Assembly (NCBI RefSeq): GCF_014208105.1
Contig: NZ_JACHMQ010000001.1
Span: 3,162,001-3,226,000 of the forward strand
DNA length: 64,000 nt
DNA from: Actinomadura coerulea
GTDB lineage: Bacteria > Actinomycetota > Actinomycetes > Streptosporangiales > Streptosporangiaceae
Direction: 5' to 3'
The translations under genes were made by a program, and so were the position numbers. Below the pieces are notes generated by a model. It was given only the letters and a program-made list of their open reading frames with translations. It was not told the DNA's origin and searched no databases. Positions 25,611 through 46,749 of this stretch are shown one piece after another. The number at the start of each line of letters is the position of its first letter. Positions within the stretch are counted from its first letter, which is position 1.

Positions 25611-28600
25611 TCAGTGGTCGCGCGTTCCGCTGTGAAGTTTGTCGAGCTTGACCGCCAGGACGGCGCCCATCTCGGCGGCCGGGCCGGGGTCCAGGAGCAG
25701 GTGGTGCTCGGCGTCGACCGGGTAGTCCTCGATCTCGCCCTCCACGAGCGGGCCCCAGTTGGACCGCCCGGTGGGCGCCTCCCCGGTGCGGCCCCGCAGG
25801 GCGGTGAAGAACACCACGTCGCCGCGGAACCGTCCCGGCCGGTACTCCCCGGCCTGCCGGAGCCCGTTCTCGTAGTTGCGGTAGACGTTGACGAGGTCGT
25901 CCTCGCCGAGGGTGGCGAGGGCGTCGTCGCGGGCGGCGAGGATCCCCATGATCTGCTCCATGTCGGGGTTGCCGTCCGGGGCGATCGCCCTGGCGTCGAC
26001 GCCGATGCCCTGCAGCAGCTCGGGCAGGATCTCCCGCTCGTCCCCCGCGAGGTCCTGGCCGTGGTAGGAGTCGATGAGCGCGAGCAGCCCGACGGTCTCG
26101 CCCTCGGCCTGGAGCCGTACGGCCATCTCGTAGGCGACGAGCCCGCCGAGCGACCAGCCCACGAGGTGGTAGGGCCCGGACGGCCGCACCGACCTGATCT
26201 GCTCCAGGTAGTCGCCGGCCATCTCCGCCACGGACTCCGGCAGGTCGGACCGCGTGAACGCGCGGGCCTGCAGCCCGTAGACCGGCTGGTCGGGCCCGAG
26301 GTGCCGCTGGAACTGCAGGTAGGGCCAGGCGAGGCCGCCGGCCGGGTGGACGAAGAACACCGGCGGGCGGGACCCGGACGTCCGGATCGCGAGCAGCACC
26401 TCGAAGCCGATGCGGTCGCCCGGGTCGCCGGCCCTGGCGAGCGCCTCGACGGTCTGGTGGGTGAACACGTCGCGGGGCGTCAACTCGACGCCGGCCTGCC
26501 GGGCGCGGTTGGCGAGCTTCAGCGCGGCGATGCTGTCGCCGCCGAGGTCGAAGAAGCTGACGTCGGCGGCGACCCGGTCGAGGCCGAGGACGTCGGCGAC
26601 GATCCCGCACAGCCGCTCCTCCTCCGGGGTGCGCGGGTCGCGGCCGCCGGCGGCGGCGTAGTCGGGGGCGGGCAGGGCGCGCCGGTCGAGCTTGCCGGTC
26701 GGGCCGACGGGGAACGTGTCCAGCCGGACGAACGCGGCGGGCACCATGTACTCCGGCAGCCTCGCCCGGACGAACTCGCGCAGGCCGTCCACCGGACGCC
26801 CCTCGCCGGCGGTTCCGGGGGCCGCGTCCTCCCGGGCGGCCAGGGCCGGCGCGATGACGTAGGCGACGAGGGCCTTGGCGCCGGGCGCCTCCTCCCGGGC
26901 GACGACGGCGACGTTGGCGACGTCCGGGTGCGCGGCGATCGCCGCCTCGACCTCGCCCAGCTCGATCCGGAATCCGCGGATCTTGACCTGGAGGTCGGCG
27001 CGGTCGACGTACTCCAGGTTCCCGTCGGGCCGCCACCGCATGAGGTCGCCGGTCCGGTACATGCGGTCCCCGGGCGCGCCGAACGGGTCGGCGACGAACC
27101 GCCCGGCGGTGAGCGCGGGCCGCCGCAGGTAGCCGCGGGCGACGCCGGCGCCCGCGAGGTAGGCCTCGCCGACGACGCCGGGCGGGACGGGGCGCAGGCC
27201 CTGGTCGAGCACGTAGACGCGCATGTCGTCGCAGGGCCGGCCGAGGACCGGCGTGCGCTCCGCCGGGTCGGAGAGGGGCCCGCGCAGCGGCGCGGCGGTC
27301 GTGTACGTGGTGGCCTCGGTGGGCCCGTACACGTGGACGACCTCGGTGTCCGGGCAGGCGGCGAGGACCTTGCGCATCGCGGCGGGCGACCCGGCCTCCC
27401 CGCCGGTCAGCACCTCGCGGAGCCGGGCGAAGGTGTGCGGGCGCTCCTCGCCGACGAGGTTGAACAGGGTGGTGGTGAGGAAGGCGGCGGTGACGTCCTC
27501 GGTCTCGATGACCTCCTGCAGCGCGGCGGCGTCCAGGTGGCCGGGGGGCGCGATGACGGCCGTGCCGCCGTTCAGCAGCGGCGTCCACAGCTCGTAGGTC
27601 GACGCGTCGAACGCGTGCGAGGAGTGGACGAGGACCCGGTCGTGGGCGCCGCCCCGGAGCCGGCCGTCGGTGGCGAGGGCGACGGCGTCGCGGTGCGTCA
27701 CCATGACGCCCTTCGGCAGGCCGGTGGAGCCGGAGGTGAAGAAGACGAAGGCGAGCTGGTCCGGCAGGCACGGAACGCCCGGGTCGGTGTCCGGGGCGCC
27801 GGCGAGGTCCGGGGCGTCCACGGCGACGATCCGCGCGGCGGTGCCGAGGGCGGCGGCGCGGTCGCGCATGGCGCCGTCGACGACCAGGACGGGCGCGCCG
27901 ACCTCGCCGATCGCCCACGCGATCCGCTCCGGCGGCTGCCCGGGGTGGACGGGCGCGTAGGCGCCGCCCGCCTTGAGGACCGCCAGGGACGCGACGGCGA
28001 CGTCGGCGGACCGTTCGAGCAGGAGGGCGACGCACGTCTCCGGTCGGACGCCCAGCTCGACCAGCCGGTGCGCCAGCCGGTTCGCGCGCGCGTCCAGTTC
28101 GGCGTAGGTGGTCGACTCGCCGGCGGCGCGGAGGGCGGTCGCGTCCGGGGTCTTCGCGCACTGCGCGGCGAACCCGCCGGTGAGGGTGCCGGGGGCGCGG
28201 CCCGTCCCGGCGCCCTGCCAGTTCCGCAGGACGTCGGCGCATTCCTCGTCGTCCAGGACGCGGACGCGGCCGAGCGGCAGGTTCGGCCGGTGCGCGACGG
28301 CGTCCAGGATGCGCAGGAGGCGCCGCATCAGCCGCTCGGCGTCGTCCCGGCCGAACAGGTCGGGGCGGTGGTCGATGCGCAGGGACAGGCGGCGGCCGGG
28401 GACGGCGGCGAACGTCAGCGGGTAGTGGGTGGCGTCGTACCCGTCCACGTCGCGGAGGGTCAGCCCGCCGAGGTCGGCGCCGGCGGCGTCCGGGTCGAAC
28501 GGGTAGTTCTCCAGGACGGTCATCGTGTCGAACAGCGTCCCGGTGCCGGTGAGGCGCTGGATGTCGGCCAGGCCGAGGTGGTGGTGCGGCATCAGCGCGG

Positions 28601-29560
28601 CCTGCTCGTCCTGGAGGCGGGTGAGCGCCTCGGCGACGGTGTCGGCGGGGCGGACGCGGACGCGGATCGGCAGCGTGTTGATGAACAGGCCGATCATCTG
28701 CTCGACGCCGGGGAGCTCGGGCGGGCGGCCCGACACGGCGGCGCCGAACACGACGTCGTCCGAGCCGGTGAGGCCGCCGATCAGCGCCGCCCAGGCGAGC
28801 TGCACGACCGTGTTCAGGGTGACGCCCTGGGCGCGGGCGCGCGTGTTGAGCGCGGAGGTGAGGTCCTCGGTGAGGAGGGTCCGGACGCGTCCGGGCGTGC
28901 CGCCGCCGAGGTCCGGCTCGGGCGCGCCGGGCGCGACGAGCGTGGGCTCGTGGACGCCGTCGAGGGCGCGGCGCCAGGCGTCCTCGGCGGCGGGGCGGTC
29001 CTGCGCGGCGAGCCAGGCCAGATAGTTCTTGTACGGGGCGACGCGCGGCATGCCGGCGTCGTCGCCCCCGGCGAGGTACAGCGCGAACAGCTCGGTCTGC
29101 AGGACGGGCGTGGACCAGCCGTCCAGCAGGATGTGGTGGTTGGTGAAGACCATGCGGTGCAGGCCGTCCGCCAGCCTGATGAGCATGAAGCGCAGCAGCG
29201 GCGGCCTCGCCATGTCGAACGGGCGGGCGCGTTCGGCGGCGGCCAGTTCGCGGGCCCTGGCCTCGCGTTCGGGTTCGGGGAGGGCGGACAGGTCCTCGTC
29301 CTGCCACGGCAGCCGCACCGTGCGGTGGACGACCTGGACCGGGGAGCCCTCCTTGCGCTGCCGGAACCCGGCCCGCAGGTTCGCGTGCCTGCGCAGCAGG
29401 GTCGCCGCGGCGGCCTTCAGCGCGTCCGCGTCCAGCGGGCCGCGCAGGTCGAACACGATCTGCGCGGTGTAGACGTCGTGGCCCGAGTCGTAGAGGGCGT
29501 GGAAGAACAGCCCCTCCTGCAGCGGGGAGAGCGGGAGGATGTCCTCGAGCTGCGACCTGC

Positions 29561-29564
<4 letters not shown>
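25611..29564 (-). CDS. NRPS, final module C-A-T-TE
   Basis: A 1317-residue terminal NRPS. The GTG at 29564 overlaps the upstream NRPS stop (GTGA). Domains: C (residues about 1-430, opening [15 protein letters not shown], active site NHHILLDG) of the kind that follows an E domain; A (about 460-965, [31 protein letters not shown]); T ([11 protein letters not shown], Ser about 1010); type I TE (about 1070-1317, FFVHPAGG, nucleophile [14 protein letters not shown]). The eight-to-ten residue code read by eye is D-A-Y-F-L-G-V-T-Y-K, which most resembles aliphatic (Ile/Leu/Val) codes; low confidence. The TE would release the peptide by hydrolysis or cyclisation. Confidence 0.95.
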
Positions 29565-37254
<7,690 letters not shown>

Positions 37255-37258
<4 letters not shown>

Positions 37259-40200
37259 TTCTTCTGCCTCCACGCGGTCTGCAGCTTGTCGATCTCGCCC
37301 TGGTCCAGCTCCACCAGCAGGTCGGACGGGGTGAACCCGCCGTCCGCGCCGCCGGCGACGTCCGCGACGAGGCCGCGCAGCGCCGCGAACCAGCCCTCGG
37401 CCAGCTCCCGGACGTCGGCGGAGTCCAGCAGCCCGCCCGGCCAGGTCCAGGTGGCCGACAGCACCGGGCCCGCCGGCAGGTCCCGGGTGACGGAGTTGAC
37501 CTCCAGGGCGTGCGCCATCGGCATGCGGGGGTCCTCCCCGGCGGGCAGCTCCTCCGGCGCGAGCGTCCAGTCGCCGCCGTCGCCGCCGTCCGCGACCCGG
37601 CCGAGGTAGTTGAACGCGATCTGGGCCCGCGGGACCTCGGCGAGCTCGGCGTCGCCGTCCACGTGGCGCAGCAGCCCGTAGCCGAGGACGTCCGGGACCG
37701 CGCGCAGCTGCTCCTTCACCTTCTTGACGGCCGCGCCGCCGGTCGCGCCGCCCGCGTCCAGCCGGACGGGGTGGATCGAGGTGAACCAGCCGGCGGTGCG
37801 CGAGACGTCCACGCCCGGCACGGAGTCCTCGCGGCCGTGGCCTTCCAGGTCGACCAGCACGCCGGTGCCGCGCCCGCCGCGGCGCCTGCGCCACTGGGCG
37901 ACGGCGACGGCGAGGCCGGTGAGCAGCACGTCGTTGGCGCGCCCGTGGAACGCGGCGGGCACGTCGGTGAGCAGCGGCCCGGTCACGTCGGCGGGCAGGT
38001 CGAGGGTGAGCGAGCGGGCACGGGCCGCGATGTCCGCGCGCGGGTCGAGCGGGCGGTCCCCGAGCTTCTGCGGCGGGCCGTCGACGATGTCGAGCCAGTC
38101 CTCCACGTCCCGTTCGCCCCGCTCGGCGGCGGTGAGCTTCTGCGCCCAGCGGCGGAAGGACGTCCCGACCGGCTGGAGCTCCCCCCCGGCCCAGGCGGTG
38201 ACGAGGTCGGGCAGCAGGATCCGCCAGGTCACGCCGTCCACGACCAGGTGGTGCAGGACGACGAGGAGGCGCCCCTGCTCGCGGTCCGCGTCGAACCAGA
38301 CGAGCTGCGCGACCGTCCCGGCGGCCGGGTCGAGGCGGTCGCGGGCGGCGGCGGCCTGCTCGGCGATGACCGCCTGGACCTTGTCGCCGTCCAGGCCCGC
38401 GACGTCGACGCGGGTGACGAGGTCGGCGGCGTCGACCGAGCCCGGCGGGCGGACGACCGGCTGCCAGCGGCCGCCGGCGGCGTCCAGGCGGAGGCGCAGG
38501 ACGTCGTGGTGGTCCAGGAGCGTCCGGAGCGCGGCGGTCAGCCGTTCCGCGCCTAGGCCCGGCGGGGTGCGCAGCAGCATCGGCTGGTGGAAGCCGCTGA
38601 TCAGCGACGCGTCGCCGCCCACCCGGTCGCGCAGCCAGGCGATGATCGGTGTGAGGGGGACGGGTCCGACCCCGGCGCCCGGCGCCTCGGCCTCGATCTC
38701 CTTGCCTTCGCCGACCGGTTGGGCGGCGGCGGCGAGTTCTTCGACGGTCTGGTGCTGGAAGACCTCGCGGGGGGTGATGACCAGGCCGGACTGGCGGGCG
38801 CGGGAGACGAGCTGGATCGCGATGATGGAGTCGCCGCCCAGATCGAAGAACCCGTCGTCGATCCCGACCCTCTCCAGCCCGAGGACCTCGGCGAACAGGC
38901 GCGCGAGCGTCTCCTCCTGCTCCGTGCGCGGCGCCCGCGACGACACCTTCGCGGCGAAGTCGGGGGCGGGCAGCGCCTTGCGGTCGAGCTTGCCGTTGGA
39001 GGTCAGCGGCAGCGCGTCCAGCTCCACCACGGCCGCCGGGACCATGTGGTCCGGCAGCTCCCTGCCGACGAACCGGCGCAGCTCGGCGGCGTCGGCGCCG
39101 CTGCCCGCCACGTAGGCGACGAGCCGGTCGTCCCGGACGATCACAGCGGCGTCCGAGACCGCCTCGTGCCGGACCAGGGCCGACTCGATCTCGCCCGGCT
39201 CGATCCGGAAGCCGCGCAGCTGCACCTGCCGGTCGCCGCGCCCGAGGTATTCGAGACGGCCGCCGGCCAGCCACCGGCCCACGTCGCCCGTCCGGTACAT
39301 GCGGGTGCCGGGCTCGCCGTGCGGGTCGGCGACGAAACGCTCCGCCGACAGGCCGGGACGGTTCAGATAACCGCGCGCCAGACCGGGCCCCGCGACGTAC
39401 AGCTCCCCGGCGACACCCGGCGGGACCGGCTGGAGACGACCGTCCAGAACATAGACGCGCAGGTCAGGGATACCGACGCCGATGACACTGCCGGGCGCGG
39501 TCGCCGCGTAGGCGCGGTCCAGTGCCACGTACGAGACGTGAACCGTGGTCTCGGTGATCCCGTACATGTTGACGAGGACCGGCGCGTTCTCGTCGTGGCG
39601 GGAGTACCAGTCCTCCAAGCGGCCCAGGTCGAGTGCCTCGCCGCCGAAGACGACGTAGCGCAGGGCCAGATCCCTGCCCGGGCTCTGCTTGTCGGCCGCC
39701 ATCAACTGGTAGAAGGCCGACGGCGTCTGGTTGAGGACCGTCACCCGCTCCCTCTCCAGAAGATCGAGGAAGTCGTCCGGCGAACGCGACGTCAGGTAGG
39801 GGACGACGACCAGCCTGCCGCCGTACAGCAGCGAGCCCCACAGCTCCCAGACCGAGAAGTCGAAGGCGTAGGAGTGGAACAGCGTCCACACATCGCCCGG
39901 ACCGAACTCGAACCACTCCTCGGTCGAACGCAGCAACCGCACCACGTTCTGATGCGGAACCACCACACCCTTCGGACGCCCCGTCGAACCCGACGTGTAG
40001 ATGACGTACGCGGGGTGATCCGGAGAGATCTCGATCCCGAGGTCGGTGCCGTCGTACCCGGCCGTGTCCAGATCGGTGAGGTCTTCTGGACGCAGGGTCA
40101 GGACCGGGTAGGCGTCCTGGACCATGTAGGCGATGCGGTCTTCCGGGTAGTCCGGGTCGATCGGGACATAGGCGGCCCCGGCCTTGAGCACCGCGAGGAT

Positions 40201-43200
40201 CGCCACGACCAGCTCCGCCGAACGCGGCAGAGCCAAAGCCACGAACTGCTCAGGCCCCACACCCTGCTCGACCAGCCGCCGGGCCAGACGGTTCGCCCGC
40301 GCGTTCACCTCCCCGTACGTCCACGACACACCCTCGAACGACACCGCCACCGCGTCCGGACGGACCGCGGCCTGCGCCTCGAACAGCGCGGGAATCGTGG
40401 CCCGTTCCGCGGGGCGCGCCGTTCCGCCCGCCCAGTCGCCGAGGACGAGCGAGCGCTCCCGCGACGACAGGACGCCGGCGGCGCCGATGGGGGCGTCGGG
40501 GTCGGCGAGCAGCGACTCCAGGTACCGCTCGAACCTCTCGACGAGACCGCGCGCGGTGGCCGGGTCGTAGAGGTCGAGCGCGTACTCCAGCTCGCCGTCG
40601 AGCCCGTCCTCCCGCTCGGTGAGGATCATCAGCAGGTCGAAGCGGGACACCCCGGCGGTGAGCGGTTCGAGCTCGGCGCTGAAGCCGGGCATCTCCAGCC
40701 GCGCCTCCGGGTTGTTCTGGAACGTCAGCCCGACCTGGAACAGCGGGTGGCGGGCCAGGTGGCGGGGCGGGTTCAGCACCTCCACGAGGCGCTCGAACGG
40801 GACGTCCTGGTGCGCGTAGGCGGCGAGGCCGGTCTCCTTCACCCGTCCCACCAGCTCCCGGAACGACGGGTCCCCCGAGGTGTCGGTGCGGAAGACGAGC
40901 ATGTTGACGAACATGCCGACCAGGTCGTCCAGCGCCTCGTCGGTCCGGCCCGCGATCGGCGAGCCGACCGGCACGTCCGTCCCCGCGCCGAGCCGCGTGA
41001 GCAGCGCCGCGAACGCGGCCTGGGCGACCATGAACGGGCTGGCGCCGGTCTCCTGCGCGATCTTCTGCAGGCCCGCGCGGACCCCGGCGCCGAGCCGGAA
41101 CCGGGCCGTCCCGCCCCGGTAGGACGCCTGCGCCGGGCGCGGCCGGTCTGCGGGCAGCGGCAACTCCTCGGGCAGCCCCGCCAGCGCCTCACGCCAGTAC
41201 GCGATCTGCCGCGAGATCAAACTGTCCGGATCATCCTCGGAACCGAACAACTCACGCTGCCAAAGCGTGTAGTCCGCGTACTGCACGGGCAACGGCGACC
41301 ACTCCGGCTCACGGCCCTCCGCCCGCGCCGCATAGGCGACGACCACGTCGCGGGCCAGCGGCGCCATCGACCAGCCGTCGCCGCCGACGTGGTGCATGAG
41401 CAGCAGCACGACGTGCTCGCGCGGCCCGACCCGGAACAGGTGGGTGCGAAGCGGCGGCTCGGCGGAGATGTCGAAGGCGTACCCGGCGGCCATGGCGAGC
41501 CGCGCGGGCAGCTCCGCCTCCGTGGTGTCGGCGATCTCCAGTTCGGGCCGCGCCGCGGCCGCGTCCAGGACGAGCTGGCGCGGCACTCCCCCGCTGTCGG
41601 GCAGGACCGTGCGGAGCGACTCGTGCCGCTCGACGAGGTCGCCGACGGCGGCGCGGAGCGCGTCCACGTCCAGGGGGCCGCGGATGCGCAGCGCCACCGG
41701 CATGTTGTAGGTGGCGGACGGCCCCTCGAACCGGTTCAGGAACCAGAGCCGCTGCTGGCCGGGGGACGGCGGGACCACGGCGGGGCGTTCGCGCGGCTCC
41801 AGCGCGGGACGCGCGGGGGCGGCGCCGCGCCCGAGCAGGGCGGCGAGGCCGGCGACGGTCGGCGCCTCGAACAGCGCCCGGACGGGCAGCTCCGCGTCGA
41901 GGGCGCGGCGGACCCGGCTGACCACCCGCATCGCGATGAGGGAGTTGCCCCCGAGCGCGAAGAAGTCGTCGTCGGCGCCGACCCGCTCCACGCCGAGCAG
42001 GTCGGCGAAGACCGCGGCGACGGCCTCCTCCGCCTCGCCCGACGGGGCGCGGTACGCGGTCGCCGGAGTGATCGTCAGCTCCGGCCTCGGCAGCGCCCCG
42101 GTGTCGACCTTGCCGTTCGGGGTGAGCGGCATCTCCTCCAGGACGACGACGGCGGCCGGCACCATCGACTCCGGCAGGCTCTCGCGGATGTGGGCGCGCA
42201 GCTCCTCGGGGTCGAGGGTCTGGCCGGGCGCGGCGACGACGTACGCGACGAGGCGCTTCTCGCCCGGCCCCGCCGCGGCCTCCGGGGCCCGCGGGAGGTC
42301 CCGCGGGGCGCCGGGCAGGTCGAGGGCGCCGACGGTGACGGCGCCGCCGGAGGCGACGGCCGCCTCCAGGGTCCGCCGGTACCAGCCGGCGAGGCGCTCG
42401 GCCGTCTCGCGGTCGAACAGGTCGAGGGCGTATTCGAGGGTCCCCGCGTACCCGCCCGCGCCGTCGCGTGCGTCCTCCAGGAGGAACTCCAGGTCGAACT
42501 TGGCGACCCCGGCGTCCAGCGGCTCGACGGCGACGTTCAGGCCCGGCAGCTCGACCGACGCCTCGGGGTTGTTCTGCAGGGTCAGCATGACCTGGAACAG
42601 CGGGTGCCGCGCCAGCGACCGCGCCGGGTTGAGCACCTCGACGAGCCGCTCGAACGGGACGTCCTGGTGGGCGTGGGCGGCGAGGTCGGTCTCCCGGACG
42701 CGGGCGAGCAGCTCGGCCATCGACGGGTCGCCGGAGGTGTCGGTCCGCAGCACCAGAGTGTTGACGAAGACGCCGACCAGGTCGTCCAGCGCCTCGTCCG
42801 TGCGGCCCGCGACGGGCGAGCCGATCGGCACGTCCGTCCCGGCGCCGAGCCGGGTGAGCAGCGCGGCGAGCCCGGCCCGCAGCACCATGAACACGCTGAC
42901 CTGGTGGTCGCGGGCGAGGGCGCGCAGCCCGTCCGCCAGCTCCGCCGGGACCTCGAAGGCGACCTGCCCGCCCCGGTAGGACGCGCGCTCCGGGCGGGGG
43001 CGGTCGTGCGGCAGCCTGATCTGGTCGGGCAGCCCGGCGAGGGCGTCCTTCCAGTAGGCGATCTGGCGGGCGGCGAGGCTCGCCGGGTCCCGCTCGTCGC
43101 CGAGCAGCGCGCGCTGCCAGAGCGCGTAGTCGGCGTACTGGACGGGCAGCGGCGCCCAGCCGGGGGCGCCGCCGTCGCGGCGGGCCAGGTAGGCGGTGAT

Positions 43201-46200
43201 GACGTCGCGGGCGAGCGGCGCCAGCGACCAGCCGTCGCCGGCGATGTGGTGCAGGACGATGAGGAGCAGGTGCTCGTCCTCGCCGAGCCGGTACAGGTGG
43301 GCGCGCAGCGGCGGCTCGTTCGCCAGGTCGAAGCCGCGGGTGGCGTCGGCGAAGAGGGCGGCGCGCAGGTCCGCCGGCTCGGTGACCGTCAGACGCGGAT
43401 CGGCCTCCTCCGGCGCGAGGACCACCTGGTGCGGCTCGCCTTCGGGGTCGGCGAACAGCGTGCGCAGCGGCTCGTGGCGGGCGACGACGTCGCGCAGCGC
43501 CTCCCGCATCGCCGCGGGATCGACCGCGCCGGTGAGGCGCAGCGGAATCGGCAGGTTGTAGGTGGCGGTGAGCCCTTCGAGCCGGTTCAGGAACCAGAGG
43601 CGCTCCTGCGCGTAGGACACCGGCAGCGGGACGGGACGCTTCTCCATCGCCCGCAGCGCGGGGCGTTCGGCGTTCCCGGCGGAGGCGATGTACTCGGCGA
43701 GCCCCGCCACGGTCGGGGCCTCGAACAGGGCCCGCACGGGCAGTTCCACGTCCAGTGCGGCGCGGGCGCGGGCCACGACGCGGGTCGCCTTGAGGGAGTC
43801 GCCGCCGTGGTCGAAGAACCCGTCGTCGACACCGATGCGCTCCAGGCCGAGGACACCGGCGAAGATCCCGCAGAGGATCTCCTCGCGGGCGTCGCGGGGG
43901 CCGCGGGAGGTGAGGGACGCGGCGAAGTCCGGTTCCGGGAGCGCCGCGCGGTCGAGCTTGCCGTTCGGGGTGAGCGGCATCTCCTCCAGCACGACGACGG
44001 CGGACGGCACCATGTGGTCCGGCAGCGTCCTGGCGACGAACGCCCGCAGCTCGGCCGGGCTCGCGGAGCCGACGACGTACCCGGCGAGGACGGTGTCGCC
44101 GACCGCGTCGCGGCGCGCGACCACGACGCTCTGCGTCACCGCCGGGTGCGCGGACAGCGCCGCCTCGATCTCGCCCGGCTCGATGCGGAACCCGCGGACC
44201 TTCACCTGGTGGTCGAGGCGGCCGAGATACTCGATGTGTCCGGCGTCGTTCCAGCGGACGAGATCGCCCGTCCGGTACATCCGCTCCCCCGGCCCGCCGA
44301 ACGGGCACGCGACGAACCGGTCCGCGGTCAGGCCGGGGCGGCGCAGGTATCCGCGAGCCAGCCCCGCACCCGCGAGATACAGCTCGCCGGGCACGCCGAC
44401 CGGGACCGGGGCCAGCCTGTCGTCCAGCACGTAGGCGCGGGTGTTGGCCATCGGGCCGCCGATCGGCGCCACCCCGTCGGGGTTGCCGTCGTCGACCCAC
44501 CAGGTGGAGAAGACCGTCGCTTCGGTGGGACCGTAGATGTTGGAGATGCGGGCCTCCGGCAGCAGCGCCCGGACGTCCCGCAGGAGCCGCGGCGGCAGCG
44601 CCTCGCCGCCGAGCGCCACGTCCCCCGCCTCCAGCCGCGGGCCGCCGCGCGCCAGCAGCGCCGACACGGCCGACGGCACGCCGCTGACCAGCGTCCCGGA
44701 CCAGCCGCCGCGCTCGGCGACCTCCAGCAGGTCCCGCATGACCTCGATCTCGCCGCCGACGGTGAGCGGCAGCAGCCACTCGAACACCGACACGTCGAAG
44801 TTCAGCGACGTGGAGAACAGCACGCGCGCCATCGTCGAGGCGGGCCCGTAGCTCGCCATCGACTTGACGCACAGGTCCACGACGTTGGCGTGGGAGATGA
44901 CGACGCCTTTCGGGCGCCCCGTCGACCCGGAGGTGTAGATGACGTACGCCGGGTTCCCGGGCCGCAGCGGCCGGACGCGGTCGGCGTCGGTGACGTCGTC
45001 GCCGCGGAGCCCGTCCAGCGCGAGCGCGTCGAGCTCGACGCGGGCGGCGCCGGGCGGCAGGTCCACGTCCCGCGTGGTGACGACGCAGGCGGGGGCGGCG
45101 TCCTCCAGCATGTAGGCGACGCGGTCGGCGGGGTAGGCCGGGTCGACCGGCTGGTAGGCGGCGCCCGCCTTCAGCACGGCCAGCGCCGCGACGACCAGGT
45201 TCTCGTCGCGCGGCAGCGCCAGGGCGACGAGGTCCTCCGCGCCGGCCCCGCGCGCGATCAGGTGGCGCGCGAGGCGGTTGGCGCGCTCGTTCAGCTCCCG
45301 GTAGGTGAGGGTCGTGCCGCCGCGGGTGACGGCCGGGGCGTCCGGGGTGCGCGCGGCCTGCGCCTCGAACAGCTCAGGGGCGACGGCGGGCGGGGCGGGG
45401 ACCGCCGTGTCGTTCCACTCCTCCAGCACGAGGGCCCGCTCCGCGTCGTCGAGCAGGCCGATCTCGCGCAGCGGCGTGGCCGGGTCGACGTCGGCGAGCG
45501 CGCCCAGGAACCGGATGTACCGGTCCAGGTGCTTGGCGACCCGGTCCTCGGCGTACAGGTCCGGGTGCGCCTCGAAGTCGACGCGCAGGCCCGCCCCGTC
45601 GAAGTTGTCGTAGATGTTGATCGAGAGGTCGTCGATCGGCCCCGTGGTGATCGCGTGCATGCGCGCCGGGAGGCCCGCGAAGTCCAGCCGGTAGTCGAAC
45701 GCCATGATGTTGATGACCGGCCCGTAGAGGCGGGGGCGCTCGCCGAGCAGCTTCAGGTCCCGCAGCAGGTCCTCGCGCCGGTAGTGCTGATGGCGCAGCG
45801 CCCGGGCGCTCGCCCGCGTCGCCGCGCGGACCAGCTCCTCCACCGTCATGTCGGCCCGGACCGACACGCGCAGCGGCAGCACCGTCGCCAGCATCGCCGG
45901 GGTGTCCAGCGCGATCTGCGTGGTGCGGCCGGTGACGGCGAGGCCGAGGACGACGTCCCCGGTGCCGGCCATCCGCGCCACGTACGCGGCCATCGCCGCG
46001 ATCGCCAGGCCCGGCGTCGCGGTGCGGAGCCGGCGCGCGCCGGCCGCCAGTTCGGCGGTCCGCTCCGGCGGGACCACGGAGGTCAGGCTCAGGTAGTCGG
46101 CGGTCGGCTCGGCCGTCTCCTCCGACAGCGACACCGCGACGGGCCGGTCGGCGAACCGCTCGGTCCAGTAGGCGCGGTCCCGCTCGAACTTCTCCGACGC

Positions 46201-46749
46201 CCGGTAGGCCTCCTCCTCGGCGAGGACCCTGCGGTAGTCGCCGGCCTCCGCGGGGACGTACTCGCCCCCCGCCGCCAGCGACGTGTAGATCTCCGCGGCG
46301 CGATGGGCGATCAGCGGGCCGCAGTAGCCGTCCTGGATGATGTGGTGCGCGCGGATGAACCAGCGGTGCAGGCGGGGGGAGAGCCGCAGCAGGGCCGTGG
46401 AGTACAGGCGCGCGGCGTCCAGCGGCAGCGGCTCCGCCATCGCCGCCCGCATCCACGCCCGCGCGGCCGTGTCCGGGTCGGGCTCGGCGGACAGGTCCAC
46501 GAGCGGGATCGTCGCCGTCGCGTCCGGGTCGAGCACCTGGTGCGGCAGGCCGTCCCGCTCGGCGATCCGGATGTTCATCGCCAGCGCCTCGTGGGCCGCG
46601 ATGCGCGCCACCCGGTCGAACAACCCGTGGTCGACCGGGCCCTCGATCTCGATGTACTGCGCGATGTGGATCGGTGTCCGCGGCGCCAACTGCTGCGCGT
46701 ACCAGACGCTCTGCTGAGCGGCCGAAAGGGGAACGTACTCGGTGGACAT
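37255..46749 (-). CDS. NRPS, first three modules C-A-T-C-A*-T-C-A(Thr)-T-E, with a gutted second A domain
   Basis: A 3164-residue initiating NRPS; I choose ATG 46749 over TTG 46752. Domains: EntF-like first C (about 4-430, [23 protein letters not shown]); A (about 455-930); T ([11 protein letters not shown], about 984); C (about 1042-1475, LHHIAGDG); A remnant A* (about 1484-1547); T ([11 protein letters not shown], about 1603); C (about 1657-2100, MHHVGGDG); A (about 2117-2590); T (about 2641); E (about 2694-3150, [14 protein letters not shown]). First A code: D-V-F-S-A-G-I-V-F-K, unassigned. Third A: D-F-W-N-V-G-M-V-H-K, Thr. There is no loading A-T, so the first C either acylates residue 1 with an acyl group supplied in trans or is idle. 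Module 2 needs an adenylation partner in trans. Confidence 0.95.
38709..41379 (-). repeat. Duplicated A(Thr)-T region, copy in the three-module NRPS
   Basis: Partner of 31069-33757. It covers part of a C domain, the Thr-activating A domain and the following T domain. On the coding strand the A core uses more GGT, CGT, TAT and GTT codons than its neighbours, which suggests an exchanged block. Confidence 0.9.
42110..42300 (-). other. A* remnant: C-terminal scrap of an adenylation domain inside module 2
   Basis: Between the second C domain (ending around [14 protein letters not shown]) and the second T domain ([12 protein letters not shown]) there are only about 65 adenylation-type residues: [14 protein letters not shown], then [20 protein letters not shown] and [13 protein letters not shown]. 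This is the A9-A10 end of an A domain, including the A10 lysine of PNGK. Motifs A1-A8, about 400 residues, are absent. The reading frame through it is intact, with no stop or frameshift. Confidence 0.92.
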